Shown: positions 1 to 12,518, counted from the first letter of the stretch. The stretch is DNA of 64,000 bases from Phaeodactylum tricornutum CCAP 1055/1 (GCF_000150955.2 NC_011675.1:388230-452229); one strand, 5' to 3'. Notes: generated by a model not told the origin, from the sequence alone. Numbers and translations: made by a program.

Positions 1-1
1 C

Positions 2-2214
2 TCGGAGGCTTCTCAGGAAGTTGCCATTCGCATGGGAAATGAAGGCATTGCCTCACTCCCGCCCAAAACCGTCATGCAGAACTTTGATGCGCAGGTGACG
101 AAGAATGGAAACCGCACAGCCTTGTACCACAAACGCCCCAAGCAGGTAAGTATACATTGCTTTGAAGAGCAACTTATCTACATGTGTTCGATTGCCTGAT
201 GCGCTTCTCTGCTTTCAGGGCCAAGACGTGGCGGATGTCGCTTGGACGAAGTATAGCTGGAAGGAATATCGTCAGCAGGTCGACAGTTTTGGTAAAGCTT
301 TGCTCAAAGTAGGCTTTGCCCGTTTCGACACGATCAATATTATTGGATTCAACGCTCCCGAATGGTTCTTTGCGAACTTTGGTGCTATCGCGGCGGGAGG
401 AATCCCTGCCGGTGTCTACACGACCAACAACCCGGAAGCGTGCGCGTACGTAGCCGAGCATTCGGAGGCCAAGGTCGTCGTCTGTGAAGGCGTCAAGCAA
501 CTCGAAAAGTACTACGAAATCAGCAGGAATTTGCCCAATTTGACGGCTCTGGTCATGTACGGAACCGATAGTATTCCGGAGGACGTCAAGTCCAAGTGTT
601 CCGTTCCGGTTTACACCTTCGAAGGGTTTCTTGACCTTGGCAAAGATGTCTCCGATACGGATTTGAAAGCCCGTACGGACTCGTGGAAGGCAGGGGAGAC
701 GTGCACTTTGATCTACACTAGGTATGTCTGCGTATGTTTTCTATGATAGCTTGCTTTGCTTGCCTGTACGGATCTAAAGCTTGCTTATTTTTTCTTTCTG
801 TAGCGGAACGACCGGTCCTCCCAAGGCGGTCATGATCACCAACGATAACATCACGTGGACCATTGAGACCTTGATGGGTCGCACGCGCAAGGGAACTCTG
901 GACCACAACGACGTCATGATTTCGTACCTTCCCCTCAGTCATATTGCCGCGCAAATGTTGGATATGCACAACCCAATGGCGACGGGGACGCAGCTCTATT
1001 TCGCCGATGCGAACGCGCTGAAGGGATCCTTGGGACAAACCCTCAAGGAAGTTCGGCCTACGGTCTTTTTCGGTGTACCTCGTGTATGGGAGAAGATTTA
1101 CGGTACGTACAGTATGATACAAACCCATTTTGACTGCAACATGATTGTCTTCGTCTAACGTGTTTGTCGCCGACGCCTCCTCTTGTTTGCAGACAAGCTC
1201 CAGGAAGTCGCCCGTTCTAGTACCGGCATAAAAAAGATGCTATCAACCTGGGCCAAGGGTAAAGCGGCTGCTCACTGGGAGTCTCTCGAATACGGATCGA
1301 AATCCGGCAGCCCTTTCATGCTGTTCCTGGCCAAAAAGCTCCTGCACAAGGCGCACTTGGCTCTGGGTTTCGACCGTTGCATTCAGTTTTATGTGAGTGC
1401 CGCTCCCATTGAAGTGAAAATTCTCAAATATTTCATGTCCCTGGATATTCCTATCATGGAACTTTTTGGTCAGTCGGAATGTACCGGACCGCATGCAGTC
1501 AACGGCTACGACGCCTTCAAGGTTGGAACGGTTGGACGCCCGTTGATTGGAACCGAAACCAAGATTGACGAGGCCACCGGGGAGCTTTGCTACCGTGGCC
1601 GTCATATTTTTGCTGGATATATGGGTATGCCCGACAAGACCACCGAAACGATTGATTCCCAGGGCTGGTTGCATTCCGGAGACATTGTGGCCATCGATAG
1701 CGATCACCACCCTGAAATCAAGAAACCCAGCGGTTTCATTAGTATTACTGGTAGAATCAAGGAGCTGATCATTACAGCTGGAGGTGAAAATGTTGCGCCA
1801 GTCTTGATCGAAGACGAGTTGAAGGCCGCCATGCCAGCGTTGGCCAATGCGATGGTTATTGGAGACAAGCGCAAATTCCTGAGCGTCCTCCTGTGCCTCC
1901 AAGTCGAACCCGACATTGAAGGCAATCCGACCAACAAACTCACCGGAAACGCATTGGAAGCCGCCAAAACTATTGGAAGCAAGGCCAAGACAACTAACGA
2001 AGCTCGTGACGACCCCAAGTGGAAGGAGTATTTCGATAAGGGTCTCGAAGTGGCTAACAAGAAGGCGATTTCTCGCGCTTCTCGTGTCGGAAAGTGGGCG
2101 CTGCTTTCCACAGACTTTAGCGAAGTTGGCGGCGAATTAACTCCTACTATGAAGTTGAAGCGCAACGTTACGGCGGAAAAGTTCGCCGATACTATCGACG
2201 CCATGTACGCGTAG
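2..2214 (+). CDS. Long-chain acyl-CoA synthetase (AMP-forming), 5' end outside window
   Basis: It activates free fatty acids to acyl-CoA using ATP and CoA. I read four exons: 2-145, 219-721, 804-1102 and 1193-2214, all joined in frame at GT-AG borders, giving about 655 residues in the window. The frame is open to the left edge, so the true start is outside; an ATG at 32 is in frame but is preceded by more open codons. The AMP-binding P-loop (TSGTTGPPKAVM) is split by the second intron. Downstream come the FGQSE-type A5 motif, the HSGD motif and the GRIKELIITAGGENV hinge typical of long-chain ('bubblegum'/ACSBG-like) synthetases. Introns are 73, 82 and 90 nt. Chain-length preference and compartment cannot be told because the N-terminus is missing. 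Family assignment is firm. Confidence 0.93.
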
Positions 2215-2377
2215 ATGGTTCTACTTCATGGATTGCGCATCCACGAGTGAATCTACCTTGGTGAAAATCCAGATAATCGTATCCCATTTGCATAGTCTCT
2301 TTATTTGTAAGCATGAGTAATAACAAAATCTTGATTTTCTCAGTCCTCAAGTAGACTTGTTGCACCGTTTCCAATAT

Positions 2378-2770
2378 TCACATAGCAGAGGAGTGATCCG
2401 AAACAATCTTCCAGGACGTGTCTGTTAGACGGGTAAGATGAACAGTGAATACTCCAGCGTGCCGTGTATCGTCCCTCGCTACCAGGCAGAATTTGGCAAA
2501 GACCACCGCGTCGTTGGTCCCTAATATCGAAATTTCGAAATCGCTCGTTAATAAGCATCCGTGCACGCCTTTCTCGCGGCATCGTGCCGCAATCTTGTCC
2601 TTGCCGTGCAGGATGGTGGTGCCACTCACGTATCGGGCGGTGGGGGAATCCAGATAGGCATCCACGTACGCTTCCACATTCCCGTCATTCCAAGCCCGGG
2701 TCCACCCAGCAAAGGCGTCAATTATTGCACGCTCGGCCATTGGGGGAATCCGGGATAGGCCAGCGACCAA
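2378..2770 (-). CDS. Small NTF2-like (SnoaL/DUF4440-type) protein
   Basis: A single-exon protein of 130 residues, or 120 if the second ATG at 2740 is used. The pattern is that of the NTF2-like fold: an N-terminal helix with WTRAWNDGN, then the DAYLDSPTARYVSG strand region, a GKDKIAARCREKG helix, and a closing strand containing WKIVSDHSS. Members of this fold act as small-molecule enzymes, binding domains or stress proteins, so no specific function is claimed. No targeting signal is obvious. It converges on the acyl-CoA synthetase, with 163 bases between stop codons. A second protein of the same fold lies at 49.8 kb but is clearly longer and plastid-directed. Confidence 0.72.
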   Translation of the reverse strand: MVAGLSRIPPMAERAIIDAFAGWTRAWNDGNVEAYVDAYLDSPTARYVSGTTILHGKDKIAARCREKGVHGCLLTSDFEISILGTNDAVVFAKFCLVARDDTRHAGVFTVHLTRLTDTSWKIVSDHSSAM

Positions 2771-3297
2771 GGGAGCGTACGCCTACAGCCCGAACAGCAT
2801 CCAGATTAAAATTGTAGGATACCTTTGTTCGCATTTCATGGTTGCTTATCTGGTATTCGTGATCGAAACGATGATGGACGCGATTTCTGCACCGCGCTCA
2901 GCGCGTGCGGAAAGACGTCGTCCAGACTAGTCCGTGCGTGTTATGACAGAAGGCTGTGAGGAGTAAATTAGGTAGATTCGTCTAGAAATACCACCTAGCT
3001 ATTCTCTAGCTAGAGTAGGTAGTAGTGGAGCGGGAAAAAGATGCTGGACCCTAAACACAACCAGGTATTGATTGGATTATTGGTCAACAAATCACTCTGA
3101 CTGTCAATAAGCTTCTTGATCCATTCTACATGTGAGAAACGCCATTTTACAGATTTGCGATCCTTTCCTTTCTATCAAATGTATCAGACGTACGTCGACG
3201 ATGTGGCTTGTCTAGCTCATTCTTGCAGAGGGAAGTGAACCGATCGCTGTCACGAAGACAAAACAGAAGATGGCCGAGAGACGGACTTGTTGAAAGA
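2771..3297. other. Intergenic, 527 bases
   Basis: This lies upstream of the small NTF2-like gene and downstream of the SAS-4-like gene, both on the minus strand. No open frame with coding character was seen. A short inverted CTAGCT/AGCTAG patch occurs near 2995-3025. The stretch should hold the promoter of the NTF2-like gene. Confidence 0.5.
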
Positions 3298-4740
3298 TCA
3301 CAGAACGGTCAAGGTTTCGTGCGCAACGGGCGTCTCCGGACGGCTACTAGGGTTTGGATGGAATTCCCGAGACTGCCCGTCGGGAAAGCGCACGACCTTG
3401 GAACCATCGGGCCAGTGTCGTTCGGTTTGTCCGTTGGGGAACTCCCACACGATGGACCCGTCCATTTGGTTAATTTGGAGCGTCTGCAAATTGCTGAAAA
3501 GATAAGCGGTGGAGTCTCGGTGTCGGGTTTCCAAATCTCCGTTGGGATAGCGAATGAGTACGGTCCCGTCAGTGTATTTTTCTTTCTGCGCACCGTTCTG
3601 ATAGTGTGTAACGATGGTTCCGGAAGGGTCCCGGACTGTGCGTCGGTGAGCGGTGCGAGAAGGCGTGGTTTGGACGAACGGAGTAGACGGCATCGAGGGC
3701 TGGGAAGGATGCGTGTTGGGAGATAGGGAAACCCTGGAAGCGGGGGTCTTACCGAGGCCCGGAGTCCACGGTTTGAGGTAGTTTGCAGGGGGAGTTGTCG
3801 AGGGGAAGGATTGGCGGGAGATTTCGGACCGTTCGTCAGTCATGACGGAAACAACGTCGTACGTGCGTGTGGGGGAGATGGATGGTGCGGAAATGTATTG
3901 GGTTGCGGGTGGTAGAGATTGTGGTGGTTGAGTAGGAGCAACTGTCGGTTCGCGAGGGAGTGGGCTGGGCGAGGGCTCGTGCACGTGGGTTGGACCGGTT
4001 TCGTCTCTCGTGGCGGGAAGGGATGGCCCGGACGTGGACCGAGAGAGAACTGCATCGGTGGTGGCTCTACCAGAAGCATTTTCCTTCCCTTTTTGTTGTT
4101 GGGCAGCCAAGAGTTCTTGCTGCAACGCATCAATTCTGTCTTGCTGCTTGCGAACGGTATCGCGCAATTGTTCCTGGATCCGCCAGTGATGTTTCCAGGC
4201 GAGAGGAACATCCCGACGCCAGGTATTCAGTTCACGGGAGAGTTTCCGGATGGTTTCTTCCCGCTCTTGGGCCTCGTGTGCGAGAGCGGCTTGTGCTCGG
4301 GTCCAGCTTTGGACAGCCCGACGCATCCGACGAGCCCACGTACGGGCTTGACTCTCCTCCGGCTTGTCCTCATGGTCGGCTGGCGCCACGACGGGTGGTG
4401 AGGCACTACTCACAGTGTTCCGGATGGGATGATGCGACTTTGTGGTGGTGCTCGATGTGACACTCGTGCGGTCGGGTACGGTTTCACGGGGATGAATAGT
4501 CGTCCGGACGTACGCTGCGTTTCCGGAATGCGGCATCCATGAAAAGGCTTGTAAATCGTCCAAGAGTTGTTCTACCTGCACACTCCAATCATCGTCCTGA
4601 TCGGTGGTGTGCGCACCATTATTGTGGTCTTTGTTGTTGTTGTCGGGGAATGTCGCATCCGACGGTACGGTGATCCGTACCGCAGCACCGTAGGGATCGT
4701 GCGCCGTTCTTCGAATCGTAGAGGATTGGGAGACCGTCAT
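3298..4740 (-). CDS. SAS-4/CPAP-like protein with TCP10 (G-box) C-terminal domain
   Basis: A 480-residue, single-exon protein. The C-terminal part (about residues 365-470) is a run of short beta repeats with the pattern YxNGxxxxxxxDG, such as YTDGTVLIRYPNGDLE and HWPDGSKVVRFPDG. This is the T-complex protein 10 C-terminal domain (G-box) that marks CENPJ/CPAP/SAS-4 and TCP10. The middle (about 155-220) is a heptad-rich coiled coil with many Q, E, R and L residues; the N-terminal half is low in complexity and rich in S, T and P. In animals and flagellates this domain binds STIL/SAS-5-type partners and helps build centrioles. Human CPAP is nearly three times longer, so this is a reduced form. 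It is divergent from ASPM, 628 bases away. The domain call is confident; a centriole role is uncertain in a pennate diatom. Confidence 0.8.
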   Translation of the reverse strand: MTVSQSSTIRRTAHDPYGAAVRITVPSDATFPDNNNKDHNNGAHTTDQDDDWSVQVEQLLDDLQAFSWMPHSGNAAYVRTTIHPRETVPDRTSVTSSTTTKSHHPIRNTVSSASPPVVAPADHEDKPEESQARTWARRMRRAVQSWTRAQAALAHEAQEREETIRKLSRELNTWRRDVPLAWKHHWRIQEQLRDTVRKQQDRIDALQQELLAAQQQKGKENASGRATTDAVLSRSTSGPSLPATRDETGPTHVHEPSPSPLPREPTVAPTQPPQSLPPATQYISAPSISPTRTYDVVSVMTDERSEISRQSFPSTTPPANYLKPWTPGLGKTPASRVSLSPNTHPSQPSMPSTPFVQTTPSRTAHRRTVRDPSGTIVTHYQNGAQKEKYTDGTVLIRYPNGDLETRHRDSTAYLFSNLQTLQINQMDGSIVWEFPNGQTERHWPDGSKVVRFPDGQSREFHPNPSSRPETPVAHETLTVL

Positions 4741-5368
4741 GAGGCAAACGCAATTCTCTTGTATGTGTTATGGATATGTGTGTGTATAATAGTATGCGTG
4801 GGTAATAGAGTACGTATCTCGGTATCGATAGAGTGAAAAAAGGTGTAACAAACGAATACGAGTGAGGATCATTTTGACGGTGACTACTGGCACCCGGACC
4901 CGCATGATACGCGCACCGTTTGATTACCCCACGGTGGAAGCAGCCACGGTCACCTTACTTTGTCCACGACGCATTGCGGCAAACGCGTGGTTCCTCTACC
5001 GCATCTGTGGGTACTCTGGAAACTGGGCGCGTTCGGGAGAGGGCAACCTCGTTCGGCGCGCGCTTCGTCTAGCAAACAAATATAGTTCGTACCGTAACGA
5101 TATTATACTTAATGCAAAAACGACTATGCGACATAAAGGAAGACTCGTTTCAAATGGTGGCCTTTCTCGAAAAAGCTCGTTCAAACTGGACGAATGGAGT
5201 AGTAGAGCGTGCCCTGCCCCCAGTCGACGATTCGACTCACGATCCCCCACCAGAACGACAACAACGACACCAGCAACAATCTCCCTTTCCTTGTTCCTGT
5301 GTTATAGCGATTCGATTGATCCAAAACCTCATTCGTTCTGGTTCATTCGGAATTATTCTCTTTCTCGA
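4741..5368. promoter_or_regulatory. Shared intergenic region of the SAS-4-like/ASPM divergent pair
   Basis: These 628 bases separate the two start codons and must contain both promoters. The plus-strand frame stays open upstream of the ASPM ATG back to about 4862, but that part has no conserved ASPM sequence and includes AT-rich tracts (for example around 5085-5115), so I treat it as promoter and leader. No specific transcription-factor site can be named with confidence. Confidence 0.5.
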
Positions 5369-8300
5369 ATGATTGGGAATTCCAATCAACAACACGTGGG
5401 GGATTCCCGTCGCGTAGCGCTCGGTACCCGTGTGCCGTTGGGACGACGCGGAACCAAGGACGATGCGAAACCCACTCCCAAGCCGTCGTCGTCGTTGCAC
5501 GTGACGTTCCCGCGAACAACGCCCCTCGATAAGGAAAATGGACACGGAATCCGTCGTGACGGCCGGCCGACAACAACCGCAACGAAGACTAGTACTACTG
5601 GTAGTGGTAGTAGTGCTCGTCTGGATGCCAAGAGCACGACGACGACGACGACTCCACGTGAGGTGAGCTTTCGCAGTGTGCTACGGGCCACCGTTACACC
5701 CCGACGTCCCCACCAAAGTACCGTTCCGTCACGCTTGCCACCGCACACTCCGGCGGTTCCCGCACCCGGACGACACCAGATCGCGACAACGCCGCGGTCA
5801 CTACTCACCAACGAACTCGAGTTACTGGACGGTGACGATACCTTCTTGTGCTCACCAGCCGTCGGGACACCGAGACTGCCTTTACCAACGTTTCACATGC
5901 CGGAAGCGACTCCAGCAATCCAGGAATCGGCAAAAGCGGTTGAGGGTCCCGTACCGTCCATGGAACCCACTAGGTCTACCCAGCACCCGCGTCTCCCACC
6001 CGTAGTTCCGGCTGTCCCGATTTCCGTTCCCAACTCCCAGGCTCCCTCCACCCGACCTCCCGTAGCGGAGCCACGCATGCGTCCACAGGCCAGTCAACAA
6101 CTACCTACCACTAATCGCACAGTTGTATCCCGTGTTGAGGCTCCTCCGCCTTCCACGCAATCGCGCTGGGCCCGGAATCGTCTCTCTACCTACCCGACAC
6201 CTTCGCCGACTCCCTTTACGCCACGAGGCGTCTGTATGGACTTGTCCGACATGTTTCAAGACGCTTCGTTTTCTACTCGCGCCACGGCACACAAAAGTGC
6301 TTCTCGTGCTCACGTGCCGCACTCCGTTACCAGTCGACGCGCCTTGCTCGCCTCCGTCGCCAAACCCACTCCGGCGGATACTTCTCTACTAGACAATGAA
6401 CAGGATCACGACTGGGCTGATCAACAATGTCAGGCTTTTTCTTCCTGGCTCAACTACACCTTTACTCCCTCGGAAGACAAGGACCACGAAGCGGCCTTGG
6501 CGTCGGAAACCACGCACGAAAGGGGTGTCGCCTTACGCACCCTCGTACTACACCAACGCATGGCCCAAGCCCGTCGCTCCGCCCTCGCCCTCTTTCACAC
6601 CGATCCCGTCCTCCAAAAGAGCCGTCAACGATTGTTGCAGGAAATCAGCAAGGGAAAACTACGGATTCGCCCGGACCGGGATTTGGCCGTCAATCTCACG
6701 CTCCGCAACCAAGCCGTCGCACTCTGTTTGTCCTACTCCACACCCTGGCTCCGACTCGGGTTGGAAACATTGTTCGGGGAAAGCATACTGCCGTCCGTAC
6801 CGCACCACTTTTCGCCCCACGGTAACCCTGTCGCCTCGCGCAAGGTGCCCACTACGCGCATGAAAGCGGCGCTCCAGACCTTTTTGATTCAACGCGTCTT
6901 GTCCGACGATCTCGTCCTGGCCAAGTACACCAAAGGACTCTGCAAGGTCCCGTCCGGTAGCTTCGAAACCAAATACCGAGCCGAAATACGCAACCTCGCC
7001 CTGTACCGTCTCTTGCTCCTTTTTCTCTTTCTGGATCGTGCGAAAGAAAATAATCTATTGGACAAGGCACCGCGATTGTTCGCCAAAACGGCCTCGGTCA
7101 AATCGACCCGGGAAGTACTGCTCACGTTTTGCCGCGATTTCTTGTCGTCCGAAGGTGATTTCGTTAAACACTTGTCCCGCATGGGAATCCAAGTGCACTA
7201 CAAGCAAGAACCTGTGGACGAGTTGGATTTCACCATTACCAACCTTGCCGTAGATCTGCGCGACGGAGTGCGCTTGGCACGCTTGCTCGAAATTCTCTCG
7301 CATGCACCGCGCAAGTCGCTTTTGGTGAAACTGCGGTTACCAGCTGTCTCTCGTCTGCAAAAGCTCCACAATGTCGGGCTGGTACTCCGACGTTTTCGGA
7401 ACATGGGGGTGCCCCTGTCGGACGAAGTAGTCGCTCACCATATTGTCGACGGACACCGCGAAATGGTGCTCAAGCTCATGTGGGCTGTGGTTGCCCATTG
7501 TTGTTTGAACGATCTCGTAAACGTTCATGCGGTCGAAGCCGAAATTGCTCGTGTGGAACGCGCCCACCGGCAAGCCGTTGTTTACCAGAATTACGAACCC
7601 GACGTTAAGGTCCCTTCCGTACTGGAAGAGTTGCATTCTCTCCTACTACGCTGGTGCCATGCCGTCTGCTCCACCTTGGGAACGGCGGTCCGGAACCTGA
7701 CGACCGACTTTGCCGACGGCCGTGCCATTTGTCTGTTGATTCACTACTATCACCCCGCACTACTGCGCTTGTCCGAGATTCGACCAACGTCACGTTTTTC
7801 GCCACGATCGCTGACGCAAGTCCGTGCCTTGGAAAATGAAATGTACAATTCACAACTGGCCAACACACGCATGTCCGAGCTGGGTGGTATTCCGAGAATC
7901 GTGCCCGAGTGCGATACGAACAACGTCCCGGAAGCTAAGTCCATGCTACTCTGCCTTTCCTTTCTGTGTTCCCGTCTGTTGGAGTCTAGTACAGAGATCC
8001 GTGCGATTCTTCTCATTCAGAATCGGTACCGCGCCTACCGGAAAGCTCGGTTGCGTCGACGACAACGGGTAGTGGCCCGTTTTTTGTGGCAAGTCTGGCA
8101 GTCGCATAAACATAGATACTACGCCAATCAAGCATTCCACTACGGCCCAGCCGTCCGGATCATCGAACGATTCGTACGAAATGGTAAGGAGAGACTGAGA
8201 GAGCTTTGTCGGCATCGTGTGCTCCGCGAGGATCAGGAGCATGCCGCTGTTTTGCTACAGGTAAGTGTTGCGATTGTTCGCACAAAACTCTTTACTGAAA

Positions 8301-11300
8301 TATATCATTATTTCTAACGCCACTTCTTGTTCAGCGAATTTCACGAGGATTCATGGTCCGCCACGCTGTGATGCCGCTCCATACCCAGCATAAATCGATC
8401 AAGGTCGTACAATGCGCCTGGAGATTTTACTGCGCTGGGCGTATTGTGAGGACGCGCCGAAAGAGACTAGCTTCAGCTTTAAGGCTGCAACATGCGTGGC
8501 ACCACTACCAGGCACAGAAAAGGCGTTCTTCTGATGCAGCGATTAAAATCCAGACTCTATGGCGTACTTTTGGGGCCCAGCTCCGTTTCCAGATAGATTT
8601 GATGGATATTTTAACGGTCCAGAGTTGTGCACGGCGCTTTCTGGCGGTGAATGCTCGACGACGACGAGTGTCTGCTATTCTCGTGGTCCAGAGTGTCGGC
8701 CGTCAGTTTTTGGTACGGGTACGATTAATGGACGAGCAAATACGGTATCTTTGTAACCATGCGGCGTGCAAGATTCAGGTACGCGATACACTCCAAGACG
8801 GAAGATTCCCTTGTTTTATTGCTGACCTTTTTCCTTGTTGTTAGGCTGGTATCCGCCGTCTTCTGGCAGTAAAGCGCCGTGAAGGAATGCAGGCGCGACG
8901 CCGGGCAGCGTCTTATATTCAATGCACCTATCGCAAGTTCCAAAGAAGAACGTTCTACAACAGGAGATTTGCCGCCGCGCTTCGGATGCAGACCGCAGCG
9001 CGAAGATGGCATGCACGCAGAAAATTCACTGCACTCAAATTGGCTGCAGTATTTTTACAAACAAGATGGAGATTGACGATTGCCCGACGAATCTATTCAT
9101 CGAACGTCCGCTCAATAGTCATCTGCCAATCTTTGGTTAGATGCTGGCTTGCGAGGCGAAAAGTATTCATGCTTCGATGCGCTGCGGTAGTAATTCAATC
9201 GGCTGTGAGATGTGTCGGTGCCCGACAACGTCTACGGTATTTGCTACGATCCCGTAACGAGCTTTTCCAGGCCTCTGTTACCATTCAAAAGAACTGGAGA
9301 ATGTTCCTGGCTCAGTTGCAGTTTCGGGCGACACTTCGTGGTGTGCTGCGTCTGCAGGCACTCGTCAGAAAGCGAATGGCCGTGAACTCGTATGTTTCCA
9401 TAGTATTGGCAATTGTGCAAGCCCAGGCGGCCGCTCGTCGATTCCTCGCCCTGCGGCAACGCGACTACACGCAGAATGCTCTGTTGTGCTTGCAACGTTT
9501 TGCAAAAAGGATTATTTCTAGGGGAAAAGCCAGGGCTGCTCATGGGATGCTGACAAAGTATACGACTGCTGCCACCATCTTGCAACGACACTGGCGAGGA
9601 TTTTCGACGTTTATAAAATACCGTCTAGTTCTATTGGACATTGTCAATTTACAAAAGGCGGCACGGAGATGGGGAGCTATTCGAATTGCTAATCGCAGAC
9701 GAAATGCGACTGGAATAATGCAGCTGAGCGTCCGGAACTTTCTTGTTCGCCAACGGTGGCAACGATACAGAAAAGCTTTAGCTTGCAAGCGAGTCCGCGA
9801 GAATGCGGCCGTTACCCAAATGCAAGCTGTGTTCCGAGCATTCTTAATTCGACGCGAGTTGCAGCTTCTCTCCAAGTGCGCCGTCGCCATCCAAACCCAA
9901 TACAGAGCTTACCAAGGACGACTTTCTTTTCTCACAGATATACTTGACATTGTTCTCGTCCAAGCGATTATTCGTCGACGGGCCTGTAGGTCTAGCTTCC
10001 TCCACCTGAAGGCGTCTGCAGAATGCATCCAACGTTCGCAGCGCATTTGCGCAGCCAACGATACGCTTGCCAGTCTAAAGCGTTCAAGAAACGAGTGTTT
10101 TGCTGCTTTGACAATTCAAAGCGCATGCCGTCGCTACGCTGCGTGGAAAATGATGGGACTTTTCAGACAGCAAGTCGCTATTTTGAAAATCCAAAGAGTT
10201 TTTCGCGGAAGTCAATGTAGGCAAATTGCCTGTTTTATGCGAGAGAGTTTGCGAAGTAAGAGGTCAGCTATACTGCTGCAGTCTGTCTACCGGAGTTATT
10301 TTGCAAGACAGCAGGTTCAATCCAGACATCATGCCAATGAAAGGATTCGTGGCGTATTGCTCCTGCAGCGCTTCATTCGGGGACAAAAAGTAAGGCAAGA
10401 AACTGCCGAAAGATTGACAAAATTGCGACAGAATTATGGTGTTGTTCACATTCAGAAATTGTACCGCGGACGACGAGATCGACGCCTTGCACAGAGAGAG
10501 ATGGCGTCTCGGATGATTCAGAAGACGTGGAGATGCTATTCAGTTCATGTCGACTACATGTTATCATTCTTAGCTGTCATTCATATCCAGAAATCTCTCA
10601 GGCGCAAGCTTGGCGCTCGGATAGCTGCACGTCGATTTGAAGCGTTAGGTGTGCTTCAGCACTTTTTTCGCCAATCACTTTATCAAATGCGAAAACAGCG
10701 TGGTAAGACATGTGCAATCATCATACAAACCACGTTCCGACGAAGGACTGCGATGGCGAAAATGGCTCTCTTATGCAAGGCGGCGACTATTATTCAGCGA
10801 TGGAGTAGAGGCTTTCTTGCCAGGATAAATCTTGACCTCGAGCGTTTTGCAGCCATGGAAATCCAGCGTACCTGGCGGGGCTCCGTCGCGTATCTGAAGT
10901 ATGTATGGATTCTGCTCTCCACGATCAAAATTCAAGCTTCTGTCCGTGCTTTTCAAGCACGCGAGCGTACCGCTAGCATCCGCTTGACACGCAAAAAGCT
11001 TGAGCTGCAACGCAGAGTCTCTGCCTTAAAAATACAGCTCGTCTTCCGCCGTTTCACATTTCGCAAGAGAAAGAGTCGAGCAGCCGATACAATTCGAATG
11101 GCTTTCCGTCTCCACATTTCCAAAAGAGCATTTTCCCGGCTTCGCTATTCGACGATCCTTCTTCAAAGCGCAGTGCGACGACTATTGACTCAACGGAGGC
11201 AGCCAAAGCGAATCCGATCCCAAGCGTCAAGAATTCAACTAGCCAACGAAAGGGCCGAGGCGGATCCAAGGTTGCGTCTCGGTTTCCGCACCCAGGCAGC

Positions 11301-11981
11301 ACTTGAGGCGCTCACCAAAAGCACACGTCTTGCGGAAATTATGATGGCCATTTGTACCTTGGAGACAGCCACTAGGTACTCCGAAAAGTGTTGTATTGCT
11401 TTCGCCCAGGCAGGGGCGCCTGCTACTTTATTTGATCTGATTCGCACATGCAATCGAAGTCTTCCACACGTGGAGCTTCTTCATCGCATTTTGCAGACTA
11501 TGTGGAACGTTGCGAAGTACAAAGGTGCCCTTCCATCTATGGCGACACTGACAGGTGTTGAGGTCTTCCTTGACTTAGTTCAAATGTTTCGGGACAAAGA
11601 TGGTGTGTTTTGCCTAGCCGTTTCGCTTTTAGAACGCGTTGTGCGCCACGGTGCCGAATTCCAGGTAAGCGTGGAACGCTAGTATGTCATATTGCTCATA
11701 TCTTCTTCCCTTACCCCATTCTGCCCCCCTTTTTGAAAATTTAGTTGCATTGTGCCACGCGCGAAAATTTAAAGCGACTAAAGGGTGTTCATTCTTTGTG
11801 CGTGAGAAAGCTGTCCATTGCTGGAGGGCAGCCTTTGAAGGTGTCGAATCGAAGGCAGTCGCTTAGCACACCTTCGGACACAGGATCTCGAAAACGAATA
11901 TATTTCCAAAGCGGCGATGCGCCCGACCTGCTTCGGGGTATTCGCAGGCTTCATAATATCATCCTTCTAGTTCAGCCCTAA
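5369..11981 (+). CDS. ASPM: ASPM/abnormal-spindle protein: two CH domains, IQ-repeat array, ARM-like tail
   Basis: Four exons (5369-8260, 8335-8778, 8845-11664, 11745-11981) join in phase 0 and give about 2130 residues. I place the start at 5369 because sequence before it is unconserved leader. Residues 1-330 are S/T/P-rich. Then comes an ASPM-type core with a WLNYTFTP motif near residue 360, CH1 at about 612-711 (DLRDGVRLARLLEIL) and CH2 at about 750-872 (FADGRAICLLIHYYHP). From about 880 to 1920 runs a long array of IQ-type motifs (IQxxxRxxxxR, VQxxxRR), the expected binding sites for calmodulin light chains. The last 200 residues look like the armadillo-like C-terminus of ASPM. Animal and plant ASPM proteins act at spindle poles, focusing microtubule minus ends. 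No ASH domain was recognised at the N-terminus. Exon 4 is short and its acceptor (TTTAG) is predicted. Confidence 0.92.
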
Positions 11982-12518
11982 AGTGGATTAACATTTATTT
12001 TCGATACTTTACCGAGGAAAGATAGTCTCACACTTGTTCAGTGGGAAATAGGAACAGTTGTGCTAAAGGAAGCTGTGTTTCGGGGTCTACCCTCAATCGA
12101 ACTGATTCTGAAAATGTTATCTCTATTGATTGTCACAGTCAATGTTATTTTTCACGTCCGTTTCCAGTGCTTTCAAATCTGCTAGACACACGCATGACAG
12201 ACAGTAGCCGTACTGTTAATTTGAACTGATTGGGAACCAATTGACATACCGATGGTTCCAAGCGATCAATGCACAGCTTTGTTTGATGGGGATGAGGTTT
12301 GCTCCTTCAAGATTCCGTCCCTCTGGAGATCCGTCAAATCTCTTCGGAATATTCAGAATTGCATCCGTAGAGAATGCTTGCGATTGACTCTGATTGAGCC
12401 TTTCCCTCCCTTCGTGGATTGTCTCATAGCTGGAGCACAATCAATGCGAATCTGCTCACGGCACAAGAGACCGAAAAAAATCGATCGACATATTCGCTTT
12501 CTGACTTGTACTTTAATA
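11982..12518. other. Intergenic between ASPM and HPPK-DHPS, 537 bases
   Basis: This holds the ASPM 3' UTR and the promoter/leader of the folate gene. The frame upstream of the HPPK start is open back to 12252, but the residues have no family match, so the upstream part is taken as leader. Nothing else was seen. Confidence 0.45.

Noticed and set aside
3208-3726. 172-codon plus-strand frame
   Set aside because: Antisense shadow of the SAS-4-like C-terminal repeats.
4862-5368. N-terminal extension of ASPM by 169 codons
   Set aside because: Open but unconserved, with AT-rich promoter-like tracts; the ATG at 5369 is preferred.
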